Below, piece by piece: positions 36,111-44,775 of a stretch of 64,000 bases of DNA (its first letter is position 1; the number at the start of each line of letters is the position of its first letter). The notes beneath the pieces are model-generated. The model did not search any database. It was not told where the DNA came from and was given only the letters and a program-made list of their open reading frames with translations. Source of the stretch: UBA5614 sp963667535 (lineage in GTDB: Bacteria; Cloacimonadota; Cloacimonadia; Cloacimonadales; Cloacimonadaceae); NCBI GenBank assembly GCA_963667535.2, contig CAXXDU010000002.1, positions 3,038,001 through 3,102,000 of the forward strand, written 5' to 3'. The position numbers and the translations under genes are program-made.

Positions 36111-36776
36111 TTATCTATTGATAATATAGTTAATGATATTGACGCCAAATTTCAAGGCTTGTTCCCTCACTTCAAAAGGGTCTTTGTGAGTCTCAGGGTC
36201 TGCCCAGCCGTCACTGATATTAGTTTCATAAGTATACAGCAGCATGAGTCTGCCGGCATCATCAAACAGACCGAAAGCCTGAGGTGCTTTTTCATCGTGC
36301 TTGTGTATCTTAGGTAGTTTATTGAAAGTGAAATAGCTTTTATACAATGGAAAGTCAGGACTCAGTTCGATTAATTGCCGTTCCGGAAAGAGGCGCTTTG
36401 CTTCACGGCGAAAAGATTCATCCATGCCATAATCATCATCAGCATATAGAAATCCACCTCTCAGCATCCAATTCCTCAGATTATCCAGTTCCTTATCGGA
36501 AAAACGGATATTCCCATGTCCTGTCATATAGACAAAGGGAAAGTCAAACAGCTTAAGCTCACCCGCTTTGACAATCTCCTGATCAGTGGGAAAATCTGTG
36601 CTCAGAGTCTGATTGACATATTTTGCCAGATTGGGCAGAACCTCGGGATCGTTATACCAATCTCCGCCTCCATCATACTGTAAACGGGCAAGCCCTGTCC
36701 GAGCCGCAAGAGGAGTAATGCACAATATTCCCATGATAAGAATAGGAAGAATCGGCTTGAGATTTATTTTATTCAT
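36111..36776 (-). CDS. DUF4159 protein with signal peptide
   Basis: About 221 residues: a signal peptide (MNKINLKPILPILIMGILCI) and a DUF4159 domain (RLQYDGGGDWYNDPEVLPNL, FPFVYMTGHGNIRFSDKE, LRGGFLYADDDYG, EVREQALKFGVNIINYI). The fold is glutamine-amidotransferase-like in relatives, with no known activity. The ATG at 36776 is chosen because it gives a signal peptide and has AGGT upstream. Longer starts would overlap the beta-propeller gene. Confidence 0.85.
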   Translation of the reverse strand: MNKINLKPILPILIMGILCITPLAARTGLARLQYDGGGDWYNDPEVLPNLAKYVNQTLSTDFPTDQEIVKAGELKLFDFPFVYMTGHGNIRFSDKELDNLRNWMLRGGFLYADDDYGMDESFRREAKRLFPERQLIELSPDFPLYKSYFTFNKLPKIHKHDEKAPQAFGLFDDAGRLMLLYTYETNISDGWADPETHKDPFEVREQALKFGVNIINYIINR

Positions 36777-36790
36777 ATTACCTGAATCTG

Positions 36791-38209
36791 TTAATTCAAA
36801 ACATCCATACTGATGCAGATGATACCGTCCGCCACAACTGCATAGAAGCAATTATCGTAGGCATCATATAGTGACAAATATTGTAACCGTTTATCAAAAG
36901 CAATTTCGGAAAGCAGGTTACCGGAATTGACATCGTAGATATACAAACCACGTTCTGCAGGTACCAATAAGATACTGTCATTGATACGCGGGTCATCTTC
37001 ACTGTTGATTTCCACAGGAGTCAGAGCAGGCTTAATCGGGAATTCATCGATAAAAGGTCTTTTCCAGATAATGTTATTACCATTTTGCAGGCAGAGCAAT
37101 TGCTGATTATCCAGAAAGACAATCAGATTGCCCCTGATCTGTGAGACTTCTCTGACATTGGCATCAAACACTTTCTTCCATTGCAGTTTCTTGGTGCTTT
37201 TATCAAATGCCATCAGTTTATTATCGGAAGCTATATATATATTCTGGGTATCAAATGAAGGAGCAGCCGTAATCAGGAAATTCAGATTGGTCTGCCAGCT
37301 TTCCTGCAGCTTGATATTGCGCGCAGGTTGATTGGTAAACTGTTCTATCTTCTTTAGCTGTCGCTTGATGTTTTCGGATTCAATATTCAGATATTGAGGT
37401 ATTTGCTCCACAGTGAGGTAATTCTTACTTTTGAGTATGAGTTTTATCTTTCTGGCAGTGCTTTCCAGCCATCTATTCCCAAACTGCATATACAATAACG
37501 CCAGGATTGTGAGTAATACTACAAAGATAGCGCTTATCTGGTAACGTCTGATGCGCGGTCTGCGGGGAGCAGCCAGTTTGCTTTTACCTTCCAGGATAAA
37601 ATAACAGCCATTGGTCTCGGAAAAGAGTGATTGCAATATCGTATCCAGAGTGTTGCAAGCTGTATTCTGTTTGGAGAGCTTTTCCGCATAGATACTGGGA
37701 AGAGCAATGAATCTCTGATGCTCTGCTATAAATACACGTTTTATCTTTAAAACTATGTCTTTTTCAGACATACCAAGCAGAGACATTTCATCCAGAGACT
37801 TGACATGGAAATTATTCCAGTTCCTGCCGGCTGGTTGCAGATTATCTTTATCACAGATACCGCTTAGCATTCTGCCAAATTCGACAATATACAGCTCATG
37901 GTCAAACAGTACTGCCATTAACAGTGAAATACCCTTTTCCTTGAGGTCAGTCTTGCGGAAAGTAGCGTGCAGTTTCCAATGGTATTCGGATAAGAAGCTT
38001 TTGAGCCAGGATTCTATCTCTACTTTGGAGGTTTGTCCCAGAGCAGAGTTTCTGATATCAAGTTTTATCTGAGTCTGAATTTCTTCCAGAACAGGGTCTG
38101 ATTCAGGATGCCAGGTAAGAAGAAACCAGGCAAATCTGCCATCCTGCGATGCGTTAAAATCAAACATTCCCGACGGAAATGAATCAAACCTGTTTTGCAA
38201 AACTACCAT
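36791..38209 (-). CDS. membrane protein with C-terminal PQQ-type beta-propeller
   Basis: A 472-residue protein. Residues about 1-200 may be a degenerate PP2C-like domain (DGRFAWFLLTW, SLLMAVLFDHELYIVEFGRM), but the metal-binding aspartates are not evident. One transmembrane segment follows (about 223-243: QISAIFVVLLTILALLYMQF). The C-terminal part has repeated strands of PQQ/WD-like propellers (IYIASDNKLMAFDKSTKKLQ, LIVFLDNQQLLCLQNGNNII, GLYIYDVNSGNLLSEIA). Probably an inner-membrane protein with the propeller outside. It starts 1 bp after the radical SAM gene. Confidence 0.65.
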   Translation of the reverse strand: MVVLQNRFDSFPSGMFDFNASQDGRFAWFLLTWHPESDPVLEEIQTQIKLDIRNSALGQTSKVEIESWLKSFLSEYHWKLHATFRKTDLKEKGISLLMAVLFDHELYIVEFGRMLSGICDKDNLQPAGRNWNNFHVKSLDEMSLLGMSEKDIVLKIKRVFIAEHQRFIALPSIYAEKLSKQNTACNTLDTILQSLFSETNGCYFILEGKSKLAAPRRPRIRRYQISAIFVVLLTILALLYMQFGNRWLESTARKIKLILKSKNYLTVEQIPQYLNIESENIKRQLKKIEQFTNQPARNIKLQESWQTNLNFLITAAPSFDTQNIYIASDNKLMAFDKSTKKLQWKKVFDANVREVSQIRGNLIVFLDNQQLLCLQNGNNIIWKRPFIDEFPIKPALTPVEINSEDDPRINDSILLVPAERGLYIYDVNSGNLLSEIAFDKRLQYLSLYDAYDNCFYAVVADGIICISMDVLN

Positions 38210-38210
38210 G

Positions 38211-39293
38211 TTATGACCACCATTTGATAAAACTGCGGTAAAATACCCTGATCAGGGTTGGCAAATCCATCAGCATATTGGTATATGCCGCATTTGCCAG
38301 AGGACACCAGCATTCTTTATTATGTATGGAACGGCGTTCCAATTCTGCCTCGGGATTGTACCAGATACTTTTGAAGTTATATCCGCTATCTCTCAGATTG
38401 CCTAAAGGCTTGGCTTTGATACAGCATGACCACACATCACCTTCAGGTGATATCTGGGCAGAAGCAATGCCCGAAAAGCACGGTATAATCTGCTTCTTGT
38501 CGCGCATTATCCGTTTTACCAGATTATAATACTCAATCCTGAAAGCCATGGTTATCTTGTTCATCCCGCTAAACTTGTCATTCTTTATCCGGTGAATGAG
38601 ATAGTCTATGGCGGATTTATATGCTAATACAGAAGGTGTGATGTCTGTGCCCATCGTGCCCAGCTCCACTCGTTCCTCAGCAATCTCTGTGATATAAGAA
38701 TCCGGATGAAACTTCATCAGGAAATTGGCAATAGAAGCAAAAGACTCCACATTGTATTTGGAAATAACTGTATGGATACCCACGGAAAGGTTGTTATAAG
38801 GCAATGCTTTGAGCTTTTGAAAAGTGGAAATCACTTTTTTGTAATTCCCCGGAACGTTACGAATCTGGTCGTGCTGGTCTTCTATACCATCAATCGAGAG
38901 ATTAATAATGATTTGCGAACCCGGACAAGCTTTGCATATCTTCTCTGTGTTATCCACAATAGTTTTGGTCAGCAGTCCATTGGAAGGGATATTGATAATC
39001 CGTGGTCTGGATGCATGATAAATAGTCTGGACTACTTCTACAATATCGTTCCTGAGAAAAGGCTCTCCACCGCTGAATGTAATCCAGTATGGTGCGTGTC
39101 CTATCTTGCGGAAGATTTTCTTATATTCTTCTACTGTCAGATTTTGTGCTGACTTTTTCCAGATATTGCAGGTATTACAGCGTGAATTGCAGGTATACAG
39201 CAAACTAACGGTATAATTCATCGGCAGCAGTCTGGGAAACCCAAGCTGCTTCATCAAATAGTATAAAACGATACGAGGTAATATAGACAGCAT
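38211..39293 (-). CDS. radical SAM protein with C-terminal cysteine cluster
   Basis: A 360-residue radical SAM enzyme. The iron-sulfur motif CNSRCNTC (Cys35, Cys39, Cys42), ITFSGGEPFLR and the later strands are intact. A C-terminal region with WSCCIKAKPLGNL and HNKECWCPLANAA suggests a SPASM/twitch-type auxiliary cluster. The substrate is unknown; relatives act on peptides or sugars. It lies between a glycosyltransferase gene (4 bp) and the propeller gene (1 bp). Confidence 0.85.
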   Translation of the reverse strand: MLSILPRIVLYYLMKQLGFPRLLPMNYTVSLLYTCNSRCNTCNIWKKSAQNLTVEEYKKIFRKIGHAPYWITFSGGEPFLRNDIVEVVQTIYHASRPRIINIPSNGLLTKTIVDNTEKICKACPGSQIIINLSIDGIEDQHDQIRNVPGNYKKVISTFQKLKALPYNNLSVGIHTVISKYNVESFASIANFLMKFHPDSYITEIAEERVELGTMGTDITPSVLAYKSAIDYLIHRIKNDKFSGMNKITMAFRIEYYNLVKRIMRDKKQIIPCFSGIASAQISPEGDVWSCCIKAKPLGNLRDSGYNFKSIWYNPEAELERRSIHNKECWCPLANAAYTNMLMDLPTLIRVFYRSFIKWWS

Positions 39294-39297
39294 TTAC

Positions 39298-40224
39298 TTA
39301 ATCTTTCTTAGGGTTATCTAAGTTCTTGGTGGAAGAAGCAATCTCCCAGGTAAAGGGGTTTTTCTTTTTGACATGGTAATCAATCGAACCCAGCATACGG
39401 CAATAGAATTCCATCAGCATCACAAACACGAGTTTAAAGATTTGCGCCGGATTGGACATAATCTCCTGAGACATGATTTTCAGCATAATCCCGCTTTCCT
39501 GTGATGATACTTTATAATTATATTTATGCATCAGCCAGAGATGCCCGTTTTGAATCCGTTTTCTTTGGCTGATAAAGTCTTTCCAGTTTTCCGGTCCTTT
39601 ATTATATACTATTGCGTCCGGCACATACATCAGCTTGAGTCTTTTACTTTTTACCAAAGCCTCAATACTGGCTTCATCAACTGCAGAATCAGAAGGAATG
39701 GCAGTAAACAAACGCCGGAAGGCAATCATTTCGCCCAGCTTGGGATTGAGCATAGCCATTCTATGATGCAGTCTCCACAGAAGATGTACACTGTAGCCGA
39801 TTAATGTGCTTTCATCATTAACAGGGGTTGGTCTGCCGCCGGTTGCTCCAATCTTTGTATCTTCAAAAGGAACTATCAGCCGTTCGATTGTATCGGGAGC
39901 AGGAATTGTATCTCCGCTTTCAATAATCAGAATATCCGATTTGGCTTCTTTCAGAAATATGTTTATCGCTGAGGATTTGCCTCTTCTTTCTTTCTCACAG
40001 ATTAGGGAAACCTTGGGATGCGTTAAAGCAAATTCACAGACGAGGTCATCGGTGCCATCTTTACAAGCGCTGGATACCACAATGATTTCCGCAATTTCCA
40101 CCTTATCCAGCTTCTGGTCACACAATGCCTGCAAAAGCTTCACTATATTATTCGCTTCGTTATAGGCAATTACTCCTATACTGCAAACAAGTTTAATCTC
40201 TCTTTCAGTTTTAATTTCAAGCAT
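39298..40224 (-). CDS. family 2 glycosyltransferase
   Basis: A 308-residue GT-A-type glycosyltransferase. It has VCSIGVIAYNEANNIVKLL, EIIVVSSACKDGTDDLV, a DXD-like IIESGDTIPA and later GATGGRPTPVND. No clear membrane helix is seen, so probably a peripheral cytoplasmic enzyme. Substrate unknown. It lies 17 bp downstream of nusB and 4 bp upstream of the radical SAM gene. Confidence 0.85.
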   Translation of the reverse strand: MLEIKTEREIKLVCSIGVIAYNEANNIVKLLQALCDQKLDKVEIAEIIVVSSACKDGTDDLVCEFALTHPKVSLICEKERRGKSSAINIFLKEAKSDILIIESGDTIPAPDTIERLIVPFEDTKIGATGGRPTPVNDESTLIGYSVHLLWRLHHRMAMLNPKLGEMIAFRRLFTAIPSDSAVDEASIEALVKSKRLKLMYVPDAIVYNKGPENWKDFISQRKRIQNGHLWLMHKYNYKVSSQESGIMLKIMSQEIMSNPAQIFKLVFVMLMEFYCRMLGSIDYHVKKKNPFTWEIASSTKNLDNPKKD

Positions 40225-40241
40225 AACGTCTCTTTAATACT

Positions 40242-40706
40242 TTATTGGGGAGTAAGAGCCTTAAATTTTATTTCCTGATGAATAGCATTGAGAATGCCAT
40301 TTACAAATTTATTAGAAGATTCACTGCTAAACTTTTTGGCTATTTCTATTGCTTCGTTGATAATCACCGGAGCAGGTGTATTGGTATAGAGCATTTCATA
40401 GATGGCAATGCGTAATATTCCACGGTCAAGACTGGCAATCCGTTCCAGACTCCAATTGCTGGAATGTGCTGTAAGCTTGGCTTCAATTTCTTCCAGATGG
40501 ATGATTGTATTGCGGACAAGCTCATCGGCAAAAGCAAGCGCCGGATGTTCTGAAGCAAGCCCTTCATGTTCTGCCATCTCGCTGAGAAGCTCGGGATATG
40601 AATTGAGTAGATTAAACTCCCGGAATCCTTCATCATTAACAGAATAATCAAGGGCGTAAATCGTCTGAACCGCAAGTTCTCTGGCTTTACGCCTTAGACC
40701 CATCAC
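40242..40706 (-). CDS. nusB: transcription antitermination factor NusB
   Basis: A 154-residue NusB: GLRRKARELAVQTIYALDYS at the start, and WSLERIASLDRGILRIAIYEML and VIINEAIEIAKKFSSESSNK at the end, all family hallmarks. It binds NusE and boxA RNA in rRNA antitermination. The start overlaps the ribH stop by about 20 bp, the common ribH-nusB arrangement. Confidence 0.97.
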   Translation of the reverse strand: MMGLRRKARELAVQTIYALDYSVNDEGFREFNLLNSYPELLSEMAEHEGLASEHPALAFADELVRNTIIHLEEIEAKLTAHSSNWSLERIASLDRGILRIAIYEMLYTNTPAPVIINEAIEIAKKFSSESSNKFVNGILNAIHQEIKFKALTPQ

Positions 40707-41166
40707 CCAACTCCTTAAAGAGATTTACCATTTCCAGTGCTGCGGAGGCAGCGGCAAAGCCTTTATTGCCACTCTTGGTGCCGGCTCTTTCAATTGCTTG
40801 CTCTATCGTGTCTGTAGTTAAAATACCATATACTACCGGAATTCCTGTTTGCAGGCTGACTTGTGAAATGCCTTTGGTGACTTCGGCGCTGATGTATTCA
40901 AAATGAGGAGTAGCGCCTCTGATTAAAGCTCCCAGACAGATTACAGCATCATACTTACCGGTTATAGCTGCTTTCTGAGCTATCAAAGGTATCTCAAATG
41001 CTCCCGGTACCCAGATTACCGTAATATCTTTATCATTGGCTTCATGCCGGAGCAGACAGTCTATCGCTCCATCCAGCAGTTTCTTGCTGATAAGCTCGTT
41101 AAACCGGCTGATAATCAATGCAAATTTATAGCCTTTGGAAACCAGTTTTCCTTCAATAGTCTTCAT
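40687..41166 (-). CDS. ribH: 6,7-dimethyl-8-ribityllumazine synthase
   Basis: The penultimate enzyme of riboflavin synthesis; it condenses the ribityl-pyrimidine with 3,4-dihydroxy-2-butanone 4-phosphate. Motifs: ALIISRFNELISKKLLDGA, VPGAFEIPLIAQ, CLGALIRGATPHFEYISAE, PVVYGILTTDTIEQAIERAG, KGFAAASAALEM. The ATG at 41166 (MKTIEGKLVSKG) with AAGGAG upstream is preferred over longer in-frame starts up to 41226. No FMN riboswitch is visible upstream. The first gene of the seven-gene operon. Confidence 0.97.
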   Translation of the reverse strand: MKTIEGKLVSKGYKFALIISRFNELISKKLLDGAIDCLLRHEANDKDITVIWVPGAFEIPLIAQKAAITGKYDAVICLGALIRGATPHFEYISAEVTKGISQVSLQTGIPVVYGILTTDTIEQAIERAGTKSGNKGFAAASAALEMVNLFKELGDGSKA

Positions 41167-41345
41167 TGTGGCACTCCTTCGATTCCAAAAATCTTGGACA
41201 TAATACATTTCGTACCAATTTATCAAAGTAGCGTTTTTAATTCAAGCAAAAAGTTCAAACAGATTGCTTTATGTGAATAAAAGGTTCGAATTAAGGTGTT
41301 TTAATTAGTTGCATGTATATAAGAAATTACATATTATGACCCAGG

Positions 41346-42074
41346 TTAATTAACCGCACACTTAATAATTGTTCCCGATGATTTTCCTGTCTTGGCATCA
41401 ATGTAAATCATATAATTTTCAAACTGTATAAGATATGCTGCTTTGTAATATACTACATCAATTTCTGGTTGAAGTTTGCGTATAATTAAACCGTAATTAT
41501 GCACGTGTGGGCTATCTAAAGAATATGCAACTTTAACTTTATGGTTGAATTGGTGACACAGCTTGATATATTCATTTACGGCGTATTCATACGCTTGCTC
41601 TTTAGTGATATAAGGTCGTTTCTGAAGCACAATTTCATAAGCAAACTCGTTTTCGATACGGATAGCCCCAGACTCATAAAAAGTAAACCTGATTACTGGG
41701 GTCTTTTGGAAATCAATGCCCCAGACATTTTTTTGATAATAAGTGATTTCCAGAGCTCGGTAGTTATACCCTAAATCCTTTTCATCTTTGCTGTCAATTT
41801 GCTTCATGGTAATATGTGTATAGGGTTTTAATTCTGCTAATAACCCGGCTGCTTTAGCTCTGCCTTTTTCCCAATCCACAATGTAATCTGTTGTACCTTT
41901 AAAATACAGCGAGTATAACAGATTCGTATTACTTTGAAATTCGATATTTGCTTCTGAACCGTATTTAGCTTTCAGCTTAGTAATGATTTTCTTTTGTTCA
42001 GAAGTATTTGAAGTATGTGCTGATAAACAAAATGATAGACTCAAGAGAAAAACGAACGATTTCCATCTAAGCAT
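41346..42074 (-). CDS. secreted protein with propeptide/PepSY-like features
   Basis: A 242-residue protein with a signal peptide (SFVFLLSLSFCLSAHTS). The middle part, YRALEITYYQKNVWGIDFQK, and the end, QFENYMIYIDAKTGKSSGTI, recall the FTP and PepSY propeptide domains of thermolysin-like proteases, but no peptidase domain follows. Function unknown. It is 3 bp downstream of a lipoprotein gene in the same direction. Confidence 0.6.
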   Translation of the reverse strand: MLRWKSFVFLLSLSFCLSAHTSNTSEQKKIITKLKAKYGSEANIEFQSNTNLLYSLYFKGTTDYIVDWEKGRAKAAGLLAELKPYTHITMKQIDSKDEKDLGYNYRALEITYYQKNVWGIDFQKTPVIRFTFYESGAIRIENEFAYEIVLQKRPYITKEQAYEYAVNEYIKLCHQFNHKVKVAYSLDSPHVHNYGLIIRKLQPEIDVVYYKAAYLIQFENYMIYIDAKTGKSSGTIIKCAVN

Positions 42075-42077
42075 TTG

Positions 42078-42578
42078 TCAATTATCTCTTATTGTAAAAT
42101 GGATAAACCTATTGTTCGAATTAGAGGTTTTCGTATATTTTGGGTCAAAATGCACTTGAACGGAAAATTGGGCTATATAGTCTCCACTTTGCTGATAAGT
42201 GTAGTTCCCATAATTTCGAATCTGATAGAACTGCTCATAGGGCTTTAGTATATATTCTTTATACATATCCTCCGGACAGCCATTGATATTCATAAACATA
42301 ACGTGGTCATCAGCCTTAGAAATATCAACACTGAAGGAAATAGATGTTGATGGTCCTGCTATTTTATAAGGTATAGGATACTTTGTGATGTTTCTTATAA
42401 TGAAACCAAAATACACCATTTCATTTTTGCCGAACACACTTTTCTCCACTCCGGTAGAATCACAGGCAAAATTGTGGATATATAATTCACCCTTTTTAAT
42501 ATTTTTGGTCGATATGGAGCTACATCCCAAAATTCCCATCAGGGAAAAGCAGATTACGTAGATAAAAACATATCTCAT
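42078..42578 (-). CDS. hypothetical lipoprotein
   Basis: About 166 residues. Signal peptide II type: MRYVFIYVICFSLMGILGCS, with lipobox ILGC. The ATG at 42578 with GGAGAAATT upstream is preferred over an in-frame start at 42644. The mature part (VYFGFIIRNITKYPIPYKIA, YEQFYQIRNYGNYTYQQSGD) looks like a small all-beta domain, perhaps BsuPI-like. Function unknown. A TTGACA motif lies on this strand at 42632-42637. Confidence 0.65.
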   Translation of the reverse strand: MRYVFIYVICFSLMGILGCSSISTKNIKKGELYIHNFACDSTGVEKSVFGKNEMVYFGFIIRNITKYPIPYKIAGPSTSISFSVDISKADDHVMFMNINGCPEDMYKEYILKPYEQFYQIRNYGNYTYQQSGDYIAQFSVQVHFDPKYTKTSNSNNRFIHFTIRDN

Positions 42579-42794
42579 AATTTCTCCGAGTACTAGTTGC
42601 AATTTATATTCAATATCTGTCTGCAATAATATGTCAAGTAACATTTCACTAATTCTTCTACTATCTGTATTTATTGGTTGTAAACATTTATCTTACTTGC
42701 ATAATACCTGTACTTAATATCCTTTTCTTGTTCATAATACTCCTTATCTGTTGTCTATATATATATTGTTTGACGCAGGGAGTCATCAGGGAGT

Positions 42795-42930
42795 CTACAG
42801 GGAGTTTGCGGGGACTCGAGTCCCCGATGACTTCCTGTAGATTCTCTTTAGAGTCTTTATAAAACCCTCTTGTCAGTTAAGGTATAAACAGGAAATTAAT
42901 AAGGGATAATAAGCTGGTATGAGGCATCCT
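42795..42930. repeat. long-stem hairpin element, divergent copy 3
   Basis: CTACAGG...CCTGTAG outer stem with the perfect 16-bp palindrome GGGGACTCGAGTCCCC at its tip (42810-42825). It is followed by a tail (TATAAACAGG, AATAAGGGATAATAAG, GGCATCCT) that resembles the tails of the elements at 12162 and 12539. Confidence 0.6.
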
Positions 42931-43262
42931 AAAAATAGGTTATGGGAAAAGAATATGTATGTAGTTCTGCATATAAAGCCTGTGCGAAAATGTGGAAGGG
43001 AATAGCTGGAGTTCAAAATTCCTTCGTTACGTTAAATATGGACAGCATTGTAAACGAGAATTTCGGACTTCAGCTAAAACCTTTACAGATAATGCATTCC
43101 GAAGTCCGATTTGCCCAATCACTAAGATGTATGCTGAAAGCTAAATAGGGCAAATTGAACTCCGGCACTGCTCTTCTTTTGGTATTTTCGCACAGCCTCT
43201 TTATGCAGTATGAGGTATCCAAAATAGGTTATGAGAAAAGAATATGTATGTAGTTCTGCATT
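42920..43262. repeat. direct repeat of about 52 bp bracketing the four-way element
   Basis: 42920-42972 and 43211-43262 are near identical (TGAGGCATCC or TGAGGTATCC, AAAATAGGTTATG, AAAAGAATATGTATG, TAGTTCTGCAT). They differ by two substitutions and a 2-base indel. Between them lies the junction element with terminal inverted repeats. Confidence 0.75.
42980..43195. repeat. MITE-like element containing four-way junction copy B
   Basis: Perfect 12-bp terminal inverted repeats CTGTGCGAAAAT (42980-42991) and ATTTTCGCACAG (43184-43195), imperfectly extendable to about 25 bp. Inside are four arms: S1 43008-43023, S2 43056-43071, S3 43101-43116, S4 43148-43163. The S1/S4, S2/S3 and S3/S4 pairings are identical to copy A; the S1/S2 stem is weaker, with 5 bp plus an outer CGTTAC/GTAAACG stem. 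Loops differ from copy A. No transposase is encoded. Confidence 0.75.
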
Positions 43263-43331
43263 TATGCAGGTTGGTAATTATTTATCACGATGTATCTAAT
43301 AACAGCTACCTGCATAAATGCAGAACTACAT
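43248..43331. repeat. 24-bp perfect inverted repeat
   Basis: Arms 43248-43271 and 43308-43331 (ATGTAGTTCTGCATTTATGC plus AGGT, and its exact inverse) enclose 36 bases. The left arm is part of the 52-bp direct repeat. Confidence 0.85.
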
Positions 43332-43350
43332 GCATAAGATAATCCACAAT

Positions 43351-43464
43351 TGCCCTTGTTGGACTTATGCTTGCTGTAGGCTCGCTGCTGCCGAGTTCCT
43401 TAGTTAGTTGTCTAAGGAAAGTCCCAGCGTGTACCCGGCAGCTATTAAACACAATTTAAGGGCA
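43351..43464. repeat. nested three-stem hairpin
   Basis: Three nested pairs: TGCCCTT (43351-43357) with AAGGGCA (43458-43464), GCTGCCG (43387-43393) with CGGCAGC (43436-43442), and TTCCTTAG (43396-43403) with CTAAGGAA (43412-43419). It could be a structured RNA or another palindromic element; no T-run follows. Confidence 0.5.
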
Positions 43465-43721
43465 GAGCAGGTTTAATCATAAATCTAATGGCTGCATCTT
43501 AGCGCTACACGTTGTTTCGCTTTTTTAAGGTACTGGATTCCTGCCTGCGCAGGAACGACTATATATATGGTTGTAGCATAACCGTCCCGGTTGTCAGTTG
43601 TTGATGGCATCTTGCCATCAGAAGAAACAGATTCGAATATATTTTAGCAACCAGGATGGTTTGTTAGCGGTTCTGGATTCCTGCCTGAGCAGGAATGACG
43701 AGATATGCTACAAGTATCCGG

Positions 43722-43829
43722 CAAGTAATCAGTCTTACTATTATCTTTTTACTCTCCTGTTTGATGCTTAATGATTTCAGTAAGCATACCCCGGGTGGAC
43801 CCCGGGAGGATAGTAAGACTGATTACTTG
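43722..43829. repeat. three-way palindrome with 20-bp outer stem
   Basis: Outer arms CAAGTAATCAGTCTTACTAT (43722-43741) and its exact inverse (43810-43829). Inside are an ATGCTTA...TAAGCAT hairpin and a CCCGGG...CCCGGG hairpin. Confidence 0.8.
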
Positions 43830-44087
43830 AAGGATTAGTGGATATCAAATAAGAGAATTGAAAATTTAGCTGTGCTTCAATTTAATGGATATTGTGCCGT
43901 CCTACCGGACTCAGGTGCTCTATATCTCTGACCCAGCACTAACGTACTGGGTTACATAGTAACGTCCTACGGACTTACAAGGAATATCTTTTTAATACTC
44001 TGCGGCGCTGGGCTAACACATAACGTCCTCCGGGCGTATGTTACCTGCCTTAGGTGACCAGGAATGCTGACGCTCACTTGCTAAATA

Positions 44088-44775
44088 CGTTTGGACAGCT
44101 TTGGAAAGCTATCCTACGGACGTAGGTTACCTGCCTCAGGTGACCACAGATTGCTGCGCATATTGAATAGATGCGTTTGGACAGCTTTGGAAAGCTATCC
44201 TACGGGCGTATGTTACCTGCCTTAGGTGACCAGGAATGCTGACGCTCACTTGCTAAATACGTTTGGACAGCTTTGGAAAGCTATCCTACGGACGTAGGTT
44301 ACCTGCCTCAGGTGACCAGGAATGCTGACGCTCACTTGCTAAATACGTTTGGACAGCTTTGGAAAGCTATCCTACGGACATAGGTTACCTGCCTTAGGTG
44401 ACCAGGAATGCTGACGCTCACTTGCTAAATACGTTTGGACAGCTTTGGAAAGCTATCCTACGGACGTAGGTTACCTGCCTCAGGTGACCACAGATTGCTG
44501 CGCATATTGAATAGATGCGTTTGGACAGCTTTGGAAAGCTATCCTACGGACGTAGGTTACCTGCCTCAGGTGACCACAGATTGCTGCGCATATTGAATAG
44601 ATGCGTTTGGACAGCTTTGGAAAGCTATCCTACGGGCGTAGGTTACCTGCCTCAGGTGACCACAGATTGCTGCGCATATTGAATAGATGCGTTTGGACAG
44701 CTTTGGAAAGCTATCCTACGGACGTTGGTTACCTGCCTCAGGTGACCACAGATGCTGACGCCTGCCTGCTAAATA
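44088..44775. repeat. 86-bp tandem array, eight exact-length units
   Basis: Units start at 44088, 44174, 44260, 44346, 44432, 44518, 44604 and 44690. A partial unit lies before (from about 44020), and a remodelled partial unit starts at 44776. Each unit has the hairpin GGACAGCTTT...AAAGCTATCC and a second hairpin GGTTACCTG...CAGGTGACC, then one of two 28-bp ends: GGAATGCTGACGCTCACTTG (A) or CAGATTGCTGCGCATATTGA (B). The order is B A A A B B B, then an A/B hybrid. No unique spacers, so not CRISPR. Confidence 0.92.

Noticed and set aside
41167..41345. FMN riboswitch upstream of ribH
   Set aside because: The region is short and AT-rich and lacks the conserved AGGGGC/GGATGAA-type elements; none was seen.
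42674..43148. Two small plus-strand frames in repeat island 2
   Set aside because: They span hairpin and junction elements and show no protein-like features.
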